From the NCBI GenBank assembly GCA_003343905.1, contig QAKI01000016.1:109900-173899 (forward strand): a stretch of 64,000 nucleotides of DNA, in the 5' to 3' direction. Source of the DNA: Subdoligranulum variabile (GTDB taxonomy: Bacteria > Bacillota > Clostridia > Oscillospirales > Ruminococcaceae). The position numbers and the translations under genes were made by a program. Position 1 is the stretch's first letter. Every line of letters begins with the position of its first letter. Shown here in pieces: positions 50,468-59,957 of this stretch. A model generated the notes under the pieces. It made no database searches, was not told the origin of the DNA, and saw only the letters and a list, made by a program, of their open reading frames with translations.

Positions 50468-51598
50468 ATGCGAAACAAAAAGCCCTGGCTCTATCTGGTC
50501 GCCGCCGCCGCGATCCTGCTGCTGCTCAAATACAGCGACGCCCTGCTGGACGGCGTACACCTGTTCTTCTCGCTGCTGATGCCGCTTCTGCTGGGCTGCG
50601 GCATCGCCTACGTGCTGAACATTCTGGTGGCCCGCATCGAGCGGCTGCCCGCCCTGCGCGACCCGCACAGCAGGATCTACCCGGCGCGGCGGGCCATCAG
50701 CATCACGGGGGCGCTGGTCATCATCCTGGTCGTGCTGGCCCTGTTGGTGGTCATCATCATCCCGGAGATCGCGGATGCCTTCCGCGTATTGCTGGTCAGC
50801 GTGCCGCCCGCCGTGAACCGTTTTCTGGCCTGGCTGGATTCCCTGAACATCACGCTGCCCCAGTTGGAAGAACTGCTGCGTTCGCTGAACCTGAACTGGC
50901 CGGAACTGCTGCAAAACATCACGAGCCATCTTTCCTCCGGGCTGGGCAACGTGTTCAACTCCGCCCTGGGCCTTTTGAGCAGCGTGGGCGGCGTGGTCAT
51001 GCAGGTCATCATCGCGCTGATCTTTGCGCTGTATGTGCTGGCCGGTAAAGAGCGGCTGGGCCGCCAGTTCCACGCCCTGACCAGCACCTACCTGCCCGCC
51101 CGCGCCTGCGACCGGCTTTGGTATGTGCTGGGCACCGCCCACGACACCTTCACCAAGTTCTTTGTGGGCCAGTTCACCGAGGCCATCATCATCGGCGTGC
51201 TGTGTACGCTGGGCATGCTGCTGTTCCGCCTGCCCTACGCCAGCATGGTCGGCACGCTGGTGGGCGCCACCGCGCTGCTGCCGGTGGTGGGCGCTTACCT
51301 GGGCGCCGGTGTGGGCGCGTTCATGATCCTGACCGTGAACCCGCTGCAGGCGTTGGGCTTTCTGGTATTCATCGCCATCCTGCAGCAGTTGGAAGGCAAC
51401 CTGATCTACCCCCGCGTGGTGGGCACTTCCATCGGCCTGCCGGGGATCTGGGTGCTGACCGCCGTGACGCTGGGCGGCGGGCTGGGCGGCATCGCCGGTA
51501 TGCTGCTGGCCGTGCCCCTGACCGCGACCGTCTACCGCCTGCTGGGCGCCGACGTGCGGCGCCGCAATGCCGGCAAGGCCCCCAGCGACCCGGCCTGA
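50468..51598 (+). CDS. AI-2E family transporter (YdiK/PerM-like)
   Basis: A 376-residue membrane protein with about eight segments and the central extracytoplasmic helical region typical of AI-2E proteins (residues about 100-190). The conserved C-terminal parts FKLPYASMVG-like (LFRLPYASMVGTLVGATALLPVVGAYLGA) and LEGNLIYPRVVGTSIGLPGIWVL identify the family. Members export signals or ions; the substrate here is unknown. AAAGGAGCC precedes the ATG. Confidence 0.9.
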   Translation: MRNKKPWLYLVAAAAILLLLKYSDALLDGVHLFFSLLMPLLLGCGIAYVLNILVARIERLPALRDPHSRIYPARRAISITGALVIILVVLALLVVIIIPEIADAFRVLLVSVPPAVNRFLAWLDSLNITLPQLEELLRSLNLNWPELLQNITSHLSSGLGNVFNSALGLLSSVGGVVMQVIIALIFALYVLAGKERLGRQFHALTSTYLPARACDRLWYVLGTAHDTFTKFFVGQFTEAIIIGVLCTLGMLLFRLPYASMVGTLVGATALLPVVGAYLGAGVGAFMILTVNPLQALGFLVFIAILQQLEGNLIYPRVVGTSIGLPGIWVLTAVTLGGGLGGIAGMLLAVPLTATVYRLLGADVRRRNAGKAPSDPA

Positions 51599-51650
51599 CG
51601 CGGCCACGAACTTTTTGCATAAATCACCCGGCAGGATGCCGGGAAACGCC

Positions 51651-51687
51651 AAGGCGGGAAGGCCCGAAAAGGGCCTTCCCGCCTTGT
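51651..51687. terminator. Bidirectional terminator
   Basis: Perfect stem AAGGCGGGAAGGCCC / GGGCCTTCCCGCCTT between the convergent AI-2E and DUF4340 genes; TTGTTC follows on the plus strand. Confidence 0.82.
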
Positions 51688-51728
51688 TCTGTAGTATTCG
51701 GTTTATCGTGCGCAGCCGCGCGGGCGGA

Positions 51729-53066
51729 TCATTCCAGCCCCAGCGCGATGGCGTTGACGGCCTCGGTCAGGTCCACCGCCAGCGAGCGGTCCAGCAGGCC
51801 CAGCGTTTCGCCGTCCAACTGCGCCAGGCAGTTCTCGCCGTCGTACTGGTAGAGCGCCACGGTCAGTTCCGGGTAAGCGTCGTTGTCCAGGTGGACCGTG
51901 AAGGCGATCTCCTGCTTTTTGGCGGGCGTTTCGCTGTTGAAGGTGTTGATGGAAAGCGCGTCGATGGCGCTGCTCACATCGTCGAAGGTCACCTCAGTGC
52001 CGTCGATCTTCCAGGTATCGCCGCTCTTTTCGGCGGTGTAGGTCGCATCGTCGATCGTGAAGTCGATGCTCTTCACATCGTCCCAGTTCAGCGCCAGCAC
52101 TTCGTTCGGGCGCAGGGTGTCATACCCGGCTGCGGCCACATCGTCGGTGTAGGCGTCGGCGTCCACCCGGTAGACGATGGGCGAGTCATCCATGCGCAGG
52201 TAGTGGTTGCCGTCGCCGTCCTGCCCAAAGGCCAGGGCGTGGCTCTCCTGCGCGTCGTCCAGCGTGGTGGTGACCGTGAAGGTCAGCGCCGGGGCGTCCA
52301 GGCCGTAGTCCCCCAGCGTGGCGCTGTCGGCGGTATAGGTGGCGTAGTCGCTGCGGTCAAGGCCGTTGAGGGTATCGACCAGCCCTTCCACCTTGTCGGA
52401 ATCCAGCGGTTCATAGCTGCCGTTCTCGTTGAGGTAATACTCGTAGGCGTCGGTGTAGCACAGGTCCTCGTCGGGGCGGTGCTCAACGGTGAAGGCCGTT
52501 TCGCCGGTCGCCACGATGCCGTCCAGCGTGTCATAGTCAGGGATCAGGTCCTGGCGCATCATCTCGTCACGGTCGGTGACGGCGTACTCAGCCAGATCGT
52601 CGTCGATCAGGTAGACCGTGCCGTCGCCCAGCGTCACATAACGCTTCTGGTCCATCGTGGAGAAGTCGCCCAGCGAGAGCACGGTATCCCCGTCGGGGCC
52701 GGTCAGCGTGATGGTGCAGGACGGGTCCGCCAGGCCATACTGGGCGAAGTCCTCCACATCGTCGATGCGGAAGCTGGCGTGGACGCTCTCGAAATGGGCC
52801 AGGAAGTCGGCCATTTTATCCTGATCTACCGGGAACGCCGCGTCGGAACCGTCCTGCCAGACGCCGTCGGCCTTGGTGAAGGAAAGGCTCTTGCCGTCCT
52901 TCGTCCAGGAGACCGCCGTCAGCGCGTCGGGGTCGGCGGCCACGATCTCCTCGTCAATGGTGGAAATGCTGTCGATGTGCTTCTGCACACCGGAAACGAT
53001 GGCGATGACCGCGCACAGCGCGACCAGCACGCCCACCAGGATCAGCAGTTTTTTCTGGCGATTCAT
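51729..53066 (-). CDS. DUF4340 domain protein of a Gld-like ABC operon
   Basis: A 445-residue protein with an N-terminal membrane anchor (residues 6-26) and an acidic extracytoplasmic part. The repeats KADGVWQDGSDAAFPVDQDKMADFLAHF and EKSGDTWKIDGTEVTFDDVSSAIDAL are the two DUF4340 units. It is the last gene of a four-gene operon and overlaps the gene before it by ATGA. DUF4340 proteins accompany GldG/ABC_transp_aux proteins in many phyla. Function unknown; a cell-envelope role is inferred. Confidence 0.82.
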   Translation of the reverse strand: MNRQKKLLILVGVLVALCAVIAIVSGVQKHIDSISTIDEEIVAADPDALTAVSWTKDGKSLSFTKADGVWQDGSDAAFPVDQDKMADFLAHFESVHASFRIDDVEDFAQYGLADPSCTITLTGPDGDTVLSLGDFSTMDQKRYVTLGDGTVYLIDDDLAEYAVTDRDEMMRQDLIPDYDTLDGIVATGETAFTVEHRPDEDLCYTDAYEYYLNENGSYEPLDSDKVEGLVDTLNGLDRSDYATYTADSATLGDYGLDAPALTFTVTTTLDDAQESHALAFGQDGDGNHYLRMDDSPIVYRVDADAYTDDVAAAGYDTLRPNEVLALNWDDVKSIDFTIDDATYTAEKSGDTWKIDGTEVTFDDVSSAIDALSINTFNSETPAKKQEIAFTVHLDNDAYPELTVALYQYDGENCLAQLDGETLGLLDRSLAVDLTEAVNAIALGLE

Positions 53067-54529
53067 ACTTTTTTCCTCCTGCGCAGCACCTCATCGACGC
53101 CCAGCAGCAGGAAGCAGACAGGGACCACGCCGATCATACAGATCTTCAGCCAGGTGGCCGAGGAGGAGCTGATGGTCAGATAGTTGTAATTCAGGGATTT
53201 GGTGCGGATGGAGACCGCGTCGGTGTCCCCGATCATCCAGGACATACTGTTCATCGCAAAGTCCAGGTTCGCGCCGGACGAGAAAGCGTTATACTGCGCG
53301 TCCAGCAGGTAGTCGCTGGCCACCCAGACCACGCGGCCGCCCGCGGTGCTGTCCTCGATGGAGAGCGCCAGCGTGAAGGGGCCGTCGATGTCGCCGTCCT
53401 CCTTGTCATAGGTGGACATGGCGTAGCCCGCCAGCTTCGAGAAGGAATCCGCCGAAGTCTGCAGCAGCGGGGTCACGGTGGCGGTGGTGGAATCGCCCAC
53501 GGTCAGGCCCTGGGCGATGGGCACGATCATATGGTAGCTGCCCTCCACCAGCGGGTCGGTGATGGTGCCGGACTGGATCTCCGGCATCAGGATATAGGGC
53601 GCGGTGAAGGCGTAGTAGTCCCGGTTGGGGTCCACCACGACGCCGTCGGCCACCGTGACGCCGTAGCTTTCCAGCACGCTGTTCAGGTTGGGCAGGTCGG
53701 TGTCCGGCTGCGGGCCGGAGAACACCATCAGCTTGCCGCCGCCCTGGACGTACTCTTTCAGCATCGTGCTTTCTTCCTGCGAAAGGTCGCTGGTGGGCGC
53801 GTTGATGAGCAGCACGTCGCAGTCCTCCGGCACGGCGTCCACGTTCAGCAGCGAGAAATCCTCCACCGTGTCGTAGTTGCTGCGGGTCAGTTCGTCGGCA
53901 AAGGCGTCGGGAAGCGCCGCTTCGCCGTGGCCGCTGAGCAGGTAGATCTGGGGCACGTCGGTGGTCACCACATAGTCGATGGCCGAGGTGATCTGCCCTT
54001 CGCCGTCGAACTCATAGGCGATGGTGCCCTTGGAATAGTAGTCGTCGGTATCGGCCTGGTAGATATCGTCATAGGCGATATAGCGGCTCTTGTCGCCGGA
54101 TTCCACCACCAGCGAGTTGTTGGTCACCGTTTCGTCGGTGTACTGCTGGGCGAAGGTGGGGTACACATCGGGGTCCCGCTTGGCGACCGTGATATGGTCG
54201 GACAGTTCCTCGTACTGTTCCAGCAGGCGGCCGATGACTTCATCCTCCTGCCCGGCCTGGGCGATCCAGTAGATCGTCACATCCTGCTGCAGGTTGGTGG
54301 CCACCACCTTGGTGTCCGACGTGAGGGAATACAGCCGCGCGGCCGAAATATCAAACTGCGTCCAGCTTGCGGGCAGTTTTTCGACCAGCACGTTGACGGC
54401 GATCAAGATCGCCAGCACCACAAGGCTCAGCACAAAGCTGTAGCCGCCCACGCGGGCGGTGCGGGTGCTCAGGGACTGGCGGTTGCGCGCCATCATGCCC
54501 TGCCACTTGTTTTTCCAGTTCATTTTCAT
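53063..54529 (-). CDS. GldG-like ABC-type auxiliary protein
   Basis: A 488-residue protein with one membrane segment near the N-terminus (residues 31-50) and one at the C-terminus (about 462-480). The large outside domain belongs to ABC_transp_aux: FDISAARLYSLTSDTKVV, TTDVPQIYLLSGHGE, LLINAPTSDLSQEE and GGKLMVFSGPQ. It is the outside partner of the permease next to it. ATGA overlaps on both sides show tight coupling. Confidence 0.85.
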   Translation of the reverse strand: MKMNWKNKWQGMMARNRQSLSTRTARVGGYSFVLSLVVLAILIAVNVLVEKLPASWTQFDISAARLYSLTSDTKVVATNLQQDVTIYWIAQAGQEDEVIGRLLEQYEELSDHITVAKRDPDVYPTFAQQYTDETVTNNSLVVESGDKSRYIAYDDIYQADTDDYYSKGTIAYEFDGEGQITSAIDYVVTTDVPQIYLLSGHGEAALPDAFADELTRSNYDTVEDFSLLNVDAVPEDCDVLLINAPTSDLSQEESTMLKEYVQGGGKLMVFSGPQPDTDLPNLNSVLESYGVTVADGVVVDPNRDYYAFTAPYILMPEIQSGTITDPLVEGSYHMIVPIAQGLTVGDSTTATVTPLLQTSADSFSKLAGYAMSTYDKEDGDIDGPFTLALSIEDSTAGGRVVWVASDYLLDAQYNAFSSGANLDFAMNSMSWMIGDTDAVSIRTKSLNYNYLTISSSSATWLKICMIGVVPVCFLLLGVDEVLRRRKKV

Positions 54530-55389
54530 CCGTTATACCTCTTTTTCTCCCAGGATTGCACGCAGAGGAACAGAAAGAATACCGCCACGCTGACGAAATA
54601 GACGATGCCCGTCACGTCGAACACGCCGTTGACGAAGGTGTAGAACCGCGCAAAGGGCGACAGTTTGCTCATCAGGTCCGGCAGCAGCGTTTCCAGCGAG
54701 TCGGGGCTGACGAACCAGGTGACGGCCACCGCCACCACGCACAGCGCCAGCACGATCAGCCCCGCCGCGTCGGAACGGGTCAGCCGCCGCACCACCAGCG
54801 CCAGCAGGACGGCCAGCACCAGCAGGGCGACCACGTTGAACGCCGTGGACGTGATGTAGTTTGCCAGGTCGGCGCTGAAATAGCAGAACAGCATCGCCAC
54901 CACGCACAGCCCGGCGGCCATGCCCTGGGATTCGGTCAGCGAGGAGATGAACATGCCGATGGCCAGCAGCGCCATGCCCAGGCAGATGAAGGCGAACAGC
55001 GCGCCGTAGGAGGTGGGCAGGTACACGTCGCCGTACAGCGAGAAGATCAGCGGGTAGACGCAGGCCACCAGCATGGGCGCGATGAACACCAGCACCATGG
55101 CGAAGTATTTGCCCAGCACGATGTCGGTCCCGGTGATGGGCAGCAGCGAAAGAAGCTGGTCGGTCTTTTGGCGTTTTTCCTCCGCCATGACGCGCATGCT
55201 CAGCACGGGCACCAGCCCCACAAAGCTGATGCAGAAGGTGCCCAGCGCATACTCAAAGTTCGCCACGGCGCTGTTGATGTTGTACATCATCGCGCCGATG
55301 CCGATAAATTCCAGCAAAAAGGCCCCGAACACATAGGCCAGCAGCCCGTGGTAGTACAGGCTGATCTCATGTTTGAAAACTGCTTTCAT
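54526..55389 (-). CDS. ABC-2 permease (GldF-like)
   Basis: A 287-residue permease with about six membrane segments. FKHEISLYYHGLLAYVFGAFLL at the front and VMAEEKRQKTDQLLSLLP, the cytoplasmic coupling loop, are typical of GldF-type ABC-2 proteins. It overlaps the ATPase gene and the GldG-like gene by four bases each. Confidence 0.88.
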   Translation of the reverse strand: MKAVFKHEISLYYHGLLAYVFGAFLLEFIGIGAMMYNINSAVANFEYALGTFCISFVGLVPVLSMRVMAEEKRQKTDQLLSLLPITGTDIVLGKYFAMVLVFIAPMLVACVYPLIFSLYGDVYLPTSYGALFAFICLGMALLAIGMFISSLTESQGMAAGLCVVAMLFCYFSADLANYITSTAFNVVALLVLAVLLALVVRRLTRSDAAGLIVLALCVVAVAVTWFVSPDSLETLLPDLMSKLSPFARFYTFVNGVFDVTGIVYFVSVAVFFLFLCVQSWEKKRYNG

Positions 55390-56582
55390 TCTTCGGCGCC
55401 TCCTTTCTGGGCGGATTCGTCCTCGGTCAGTTCAATAAAGATGTTTTCCAGGTCGGCATGCTCCGGCGTCATCTGGAGCAGCGCGCAGCCCGCGTTGGCA
55501 AAGGCGAAGAACACCCGGCGGCTGGCGGCGTTCATCTCGCCGTTCAGCGTCAGCGTGGCCCGGCATACGGGCTGGGCGGGTTCGGCTTCTTCCGCCGCTT
55601 CGGCGGCTTCGGGGGCAGGCTCGGATTCGTCCGCGGTTTCGGGGGCTTCTTCCAGAGCTTCCGCTTCTTCGGCCGGTTCCACCGGTTCGGCTTCGTCCGG
55701 GGTCTCGGCCGCTTCGGGGGCGGGCACGGTTTCCGCCGGGGCCGCGTCCGCGGTCATTTCGGCCGGTTCGGAGCCAGCCGGGAGCGCGTCGGCGGGCGCT
55801 TCGGGGGCGCCCTCCCCTTCGATGGCGTATTCCGCCACGGTGGGCTCGCCGTCCAGGATGGCGCGCATCTGGGCCGCGTTGGCTTCCGCCGTGATGCTCA
55901 AGCGGTTGCTGGCGGCCATGGCCTGCTCCAGATTCTGGGGCGTGTCGAAAGCCACCAGCTTGCCGTGGGCGATGATAAGCACGCTTTCGCAGATGGCCTG
56001 CACTTCGCTGAGGATATGGGAGCTCAGGATGACCGTGTGCTTCTGGCCCAGTTCGCGGATCAGGTCGCGGATCTCGATGATCTGCAGCGGGTCAAGGCCG
56101 ACGGTCGGCTCGTCAAGGATGATGTACTTGGGGTTGCCCAGCAGCGCCTGGGCGATGCCCACGCGCTGGCGGTAGCCCTTGGACAGGTTGCGGATCAGGC
56201 GGCCACCCATCTCGGTCAGGCGGGTCTCCTGCATGACGCGCTCGCTCTCGGCGGGGATCTGGCGGGCGGGCACGCCCTTGGCCTGCGCCACAAAGCGCAG
56301 ATATTCCTCCGGCGTTTCGTCGGGGTACAGGGGCGGGATCTCCGGCAGGTAGCCGATGCAGCGTTTGGCCTGCCGGGCCTGCTCAAAGATGTCGTAGCCG
56401 TCGATCCTGACTTCGCCGCTGGTCGCGGCCAGGCAGCCGGTCATGATGTTCATCGTGGTGGACTTGCCCGCACCGTTGGGCCCCAGAAAGCCGTAAATGT
56501 GGCCGTCCTGGATGGTAAATGAGATGTCGTCCACTGCGGTGAAATCGCCATACCGTTTGGTCAGGTGTTCAACCGTAATCAT
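55386..56582 (-). CDS. ABC ATPase (GldA-like) with a long acidic insert
   Basis: A 398-residue ATPase. Walker A is GPNGAGKST (about residues 34-42), the signature is LSKGYRQRVGIAQ and Walker B is YIILDEPTVGLDP. Up to about residue 240 it is a standard ATPase. Then comes a run of about 95 residues rich in Glu, Ala and Pro, followed by about 60 residues (CRATLTLNGEMNAASRRVFF and ENIFIELTEDE) that complete the usual C-terminal regulatory fold. The insert splits that fold. The start is fixed by AAGGAGGAA. First gene of the operon. Confidence 0.88.
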   Translation of the reverse strand: MITVEHLTKRYGDFTAVDDISFTIQDGHIYGFLGPNGAGKSTTMNIMTGCLAATSGEVRIDGYDIFEQARQAKRCIGYLPEIPPLYPDETPEEYLRFVAQAKGVPARQIPAESERVMQETRLTEMGGRLIRNLSKGYRQRVGIAQALLGNPKYIILDEPTVGLDPLQIIEIRDLIRELGQKHTVILSSHILSEVQAICESVLIIAHGKLVAFDTPQNLEQAMAASNRLSITAEANAAQMRAILDGEPTVAEYAIEGEGAPEAPADALPAGSEPAEMTADAAPAETVPAPEAAETPDEAEPVEPAEEAEALEEAPETADESEPAPEAAEAAEEAEPAQPVCRATLTLNGEMNAASRRVFFAFANAGCALLQMTPEHADLENIFIELTEDESAQKGGAEE

Positions 56583-56718
56583 GGAATCGGATTCCTCCTT
56601 TGTGTTATAACAGTTCTGGAAATTATTGTAGGATCGAAAGCCGAAAAACTTCTGAAAATTCTGTGTTAAATTTGTGGAATCTGCACCAAAGGGGCGGCTT
56701 TTTATGGTTGCGCCCCAC

Positions 56719-56777
56719 TTAAAGGCTCCCCTGCCAGGGGAGCTGGCCGCGAAGCGGCCTGAGGGGTCTTGCAACTT
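56719..56777. repeat. Dispersed repeat R2, copy 1
   Basis: Starts AAAGGCTCCCCT, pairs with AGGGGAGCT, then GGCCGCGAAGCGGCC (own hairpin) and ends CTGAGGGGTCTTGCAACTT. A matching copy is at 60809-60876. Short nested palindromes suggest a non-autonomous (MITE/REP-like) element. Confidence 0.75.
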
Positions 56778-56825
56778 TGGGACGTGTTCCATCTACCGGG
56801 AAAATTGTCCCCTTACGGATCGTTT

Positions 56826-56850
56826 GTAGGGCGGGGTCTTGACCCCGCCG
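56826..56850. repeat. Dispersed palindromic repeat R1, copy 2
   Basis: GTAGGGCGGGGTCTTGACCC with CCGCCG following: the reverse complement of the copies at 43126, 60459 and 60905. Confidence 0.8.
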
Positions 56851-56885
56851 CCTTTTCCCTTACCTGCTGTACACCTTTTACCGAA

Positions 56886-56946
56886 CCCCTCCGTCTGCCT
56901 GCGGCAGACACCTCCCCTGGAAGGGGAGGCTTTACTCTACTACCCG
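56886..56946. repeat. Dispersed repeat R3, copy 1
   Basis: TCCGTCTGCCTGCGGCAGAC, then ACCTCCCCTGGAAGGGGAGG and CTTTACTCTACT. A near-identical copy at 60747-60808 is followed by R2 just as here, so R3 and R2 travel as a unit. Confidence 0.75.
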
Positions 56947-56947
56947 T

Positions 56948-57114
56948 TAAAGGCTCCCCTCTAGGGGCTGCGGAGTCGAGCGCCGCCTGCGGCGGATGCA
57001 GCGAGACGGAGCAGGGGCAGCGGCCGCAGAATGCAAGCGCCGCGCCAAGGCGCGCAGCATGATGCGTTGCCGCAACCCGGCCAGGGCCGCGAAGCGGCCT
57101 GAGGGGTTTTGTTA
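56948..57114. repeat. Dispersed repeat R2, copy 2, with internal insert
   Basis: The left end AAAGGCTCCCCTCTAGGGG and the right end GGCCGCGAAGCGGCCTGAGG are both present but are parted by about 110 bases of GC-rich sequence with small palindromes. The whole gap 56583-57158 between the ATPase and the surface protein holds these repeats and no gene. Confidence 0.6.
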
Positions 57115-57158
57115 AAGGCGGTGCGAGCGTTGCCTTGAAAGTCCCCACCCCGGCAGAC

Positions 57159-57191
57159 AAAAACCCCCGCGCCATAGGGCGCGGGGGTTTG
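57159..57191 (-). terminator. Terminator of the surface protein gene
   Basis: Perfect stem AAACCCCCGCGCC / GGCGCGGGGGTTT followed on the minus strand by TTGTCTG; it lies 42 bases after the stop. Confidence 0.82.
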
Positions 57192-57232
57192 ATCCTTTAT
57201 TTACAACACAGCCTATTTACAGTGGCCGAAAT

Positions 57233-59722
57233 TTACGAACGGCGGCGGATATAGAACACCAGTCCGCCCGCTACCACCAGCAGCGCAGCCGCACCGGCAA
57301 CTACCGGCACGACCGGGAACCCGCCTTTATCTTCCGGCTCTTCGGGGGCCGGGGTCACGGTGGGTTCAGGGGTCGCGGTGGGGGTCGGCGCAGGCGTTGC
57401 CGTGGGGGTCGGAGTCGGCGTGGGGCTGGGGCTGGGCGTGGGGGTCGGGGTGGCCTTGCCGCCCGAACCGCTGCCCGAACCGCCGCCCGTGCCGCTGCCG
57501 GAACCGCTGCCGCTTACAGCGGCCGGGTCGGCGGCCCACTTGGCGTAGACGGTGGTATCATCCACCAGCACGACGCTGCTCACAGGTTTGGTCAGGGCTT
57601 CGTCCGCATACCAGCCCTGGAACAGGTAGCCGGGCCGCACGGGGGTGTAGGGCCACAGTTCCACCGGCGCGCCAAGACCGCGCACCACATCGTTCATCTG
57701 CAAGCCGCCCATGGTGTTGAAGTGCAGCGTATGCTGTTCCAGCGGGGTGGGTTTGGGGGCAGGCGTGGCCGTGGGGGCCGTGCCCGACGGCTGCGAAACA
57801 GCAAAGTTCACGTTCACCACCGCTTTGGCGCCGTCGTTGGCGGAAACAGTGATGCTCTCGTTATAGCTGCCCGCGCCCAGGCCCGCCTTGGGCCGCAGGG
57901 TGAAGGTAGCGGTTTCGTTGGGGGTCAGTTGCGTTTTGGACAGCGCGCCCACCTCATAATTCGAGGCAGCGGGCTGGTTGAGGTTCAAGTTCTGGTTGCC
58001 GGTGTTTTTCACGGTGACGGTCTGGGCGGCGGGCTGGCTGTAGCCGGTCTGGACGCTGCCGAAACCGATGGCCGCCGGGTCGGCGGTGAGGGTGTAGGTC
58101 TTGGCGGTGACGGTCACTTCGCAAGCAGCCTTTTTCTCGCTGCCATCCGCAGCGGTGGCGGTGATGGTGGCTTTGCCCGCACCTACGGCAGTAACCTTGC
58201 CGTTTGCATCCACTGTAGCAACGCCTGCGTTGCTGGTAGTCCAGTCCACAGTCTTATTGCTGGCATTATCCGGCTGAATCTTGGCGGTAAGGGTTCCGCC
58301 GTTGCCCACAAACAGGTCCATAGTAGTTTTATCCAGCGTCACATCGTTGACCGGCTGGGTGACCGTCACGGTGCAGTTGGCGGTCTTGCCGCCGTCCGCG
58401 GTGGTGACGGTGATGGTGGCCGTGCCGGGAGCCACAGCAGTGACCTTGCCGCTTGCATCCACCGTAGCTACGGCGGTATTATCACTGCTCCATGTCACAG
58501 TCTTGTTGGTGGCGTTTTCTGGCGTGACATTTGCTTTGAGTTCAGCACTGCCGCCGACAGAGATAGGCAGCGCACTTTGATCCAGCGTTACACCCGTAAC
58601 CGAGATAGGATTGACTGTAACAGCGCAGGTAGCGGTTTTGTTGCCGTCCTCGGTCGTAACGGTAATGGTGGCCTTGCCCGCACCTACGGCGGTGACTTTT
58701 CCGTTTTCCACCGTGGCAACATTTTGATTATCGCTGCTCCACGTCACATTTTTGTTTGTGGCATTGCTCGGCGTGATGGTAGCGGCGAGATTTTCACTGC
58801 CGCCCACATCAAGGGTCAAGCTGTCCTTGTCCAGCTTTACTTCTGTAACCTTGTAGACTACGCCCTCGGTAGGGATATTTTCACCTTTCAGCGTGCCGCC
58901 GTTTACAATCACCTCATGGCCGTTTGTAGTCAGTGTGACGCCTTGTCCGATCGTCAGGCTCTCGCCTGCGCCGACGGTCAAATCATCCTGCAAGGTCACA
59001 GCGCCGTACACGGTCCCAGCGGCACCGTCAAAAACGATGCCGCCATTTCCAGCCGCGGCTGTTATGGCCGGCTTGGGGTTTTCTTCTCTATCCGTGGTGA
59101 TCCCGCTCGCCCGTACCACAGCGTTATCACCGACAGTCAGCTCGGGGGCCGCTGCACGTGCACCGGGCGCGGCAGTTTCTTCCCCAAGCGAATAGAAGAT
59201 CCCCGCCTTTGTGCCGCTGGCGGTCAGACTGCCGCCCCGGATGGCCAGTCCGGCAGCAGAGTTTGCCGAGGTTTCCACATAGATCCCATACGTCCCGGAG
59301 ATTTGGTTTTCCCCTTCCAGCACGATCGTCAGCACGGAGGCCGAGCCGCTGGTTTTCACATAAATGCCCGCGCCGTTCCCGGTCTGGGCGCGCCCGGCCG
59401 TCTGCGCGCCCTTGATCGTGGCATCGCGCAGCGTCAGCGTGGCAGATGCCGCGTCATACCGAACATTCCAGTTTTCGGTTTCTTTGCAGTCCGCCAGCGC
59501 GCCGGTCTCGCTGTCCGTTGTCCAGAAGCCGCCAGCCAGAACGTCCACACCGCCCACCGTCAGTGCGGCGGTGTCCTCGGTCCCCTGTGTCGCCCGCACC
59601 GTGGCGGACGCGGCGGGCCGCATGCCGCCCGCCCGGGTGTTTGCCGCCGCCAAAGCCGCAGACGGGTACAGCGTCAGGCAGAACGCCAGCAGGGGGATCA
59701 GTGCGAGCAGTCGTTTTTTCAT
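57233..59722 (-). CDS. Surface protein with three Big2 domains and an InlB-type repeat
   Basis: An 829-residue exported protein. A signal peptide (residues 1-26) is followed by a beta-helix-like region (to about 285), three Big2 immunoglobulin-like domains (about 290-540, each with VTWSSDN and ATVDASGKVTAV-type motifs), an ASH-like domain with NTGNQNLNL, an InlB/Flg_new repeat (HTLHFNTMGG to GWYADEALTKP and YAKWA), a Gly/Ser then Thr-Pro wall-spanning linker, and a C-terminal membrane segment ending FYIRRRS. No LPxTG is seen, so it is held by the membrane segment. Adhesion or glycan binding is inferred. Confidence 0.85.
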   Translation of the reverse strand: MKKRLLALIPLLAFCLTLYPSAALAAANTRAGGMRPAASATVRATQGTEDTAALTVGGVDVLAGGFWTTDSETGALADCKETENWNVRYDAASATLTLRDATIKGAQTAGRAQTGNGAGIYVKTSGSASVLTIVLEGENQISGTYGIYVETSANSAAGLAIRGGSLTASGTKAGIFYSLGEETAAPGARAAAPELTVGDNAVVRASGITTDREENPKPAITAAAGNGGIVFDGAAGTVYGAVTLQDDLTVGAGESLTIGQGVTLTTNGHEVIVNGGTLKGENIPTEGVVYKVTEVKLDKDSLTLDVGGSENLAATITPSNATNKNVTWSSDNQNVATVENGKVTAVGAGKATITVTTEDGNKTATCAVTVNPISVTGVTLDQSALPISVGGSAELKANVTPENATNKTVTWSSDNTAVATVDASGKVTAVAPGTATITVTTADGGKTANCTVTVTQPVNDVTLDKTTMDLFVGNGGTLTAKIQPDNASNKTVDWTTSNAGVATVDANGKVTAVGAGKATITATAADGSEKKAACEVTVTAKTYTLTADPAAIGFGSVQTGYSQPAAQTVTVKNTGNQNLNLNQPAASNYEVGALSKTQLTPNETATFTLRPKAGLGAGSYNESITVSANDGAKAVVNVNFAVSQPSGTAPTATPAPKPTPLEQHTLHFNTMGGLQMNDVVRGLGAPVELWPYTPVRPGYLFQGWYADEALTKPVSSVVLVDDTTVYAKWAADPAAVSGSGSGSGTGGGSGSGSGGKATPTPTPSPSPTPTPTPTATPAPTPTATPEPTVTPAPEEPEDKGGFPVVPVVAGAAALLVVAGGLVFYIRRRS

Positions 59723-59815
59723 CAGTAAGACCTCCTTGGGCGGGCAGGGACGCGCCGCCCCGGAAAAGGGGCGCGGCGTTTTGGCACTCCGCACAAAAAT
59801 TGAATATGTATCGTC

Positions 59816-59821
59816 AGTATA
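59816..59821 (-). promoter_or_regulatory. Probable -10 box of the surface protein gene
   Basis: TATACT on the minus strand, about 95 bases before the start, in an AT-rich patch. No good -35 is seen. The rest of 59723-59957 shows nothing further. Confidence 0.4.
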
Positions 59822-59957
59822 TCACATTCCGCGCCCAAAAGGGAAGTATTTCCCGCCGTAGGACGTAATTTTTACAACTTTCGGCGCGAGCCTTGTATAT
59901 TCTGCACAAGTTTTGGGCGGTATTGCCGTCAGACTGCACAAAGACGCCGCCGGGCGG

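Noticed and set aside
57360..57548. Plus-strand Gly/Val-rich small frame opposite the surface protein
   Set aside because: It is the antisense reading of the Thr-Pro repeat linker and has no ribosome site.
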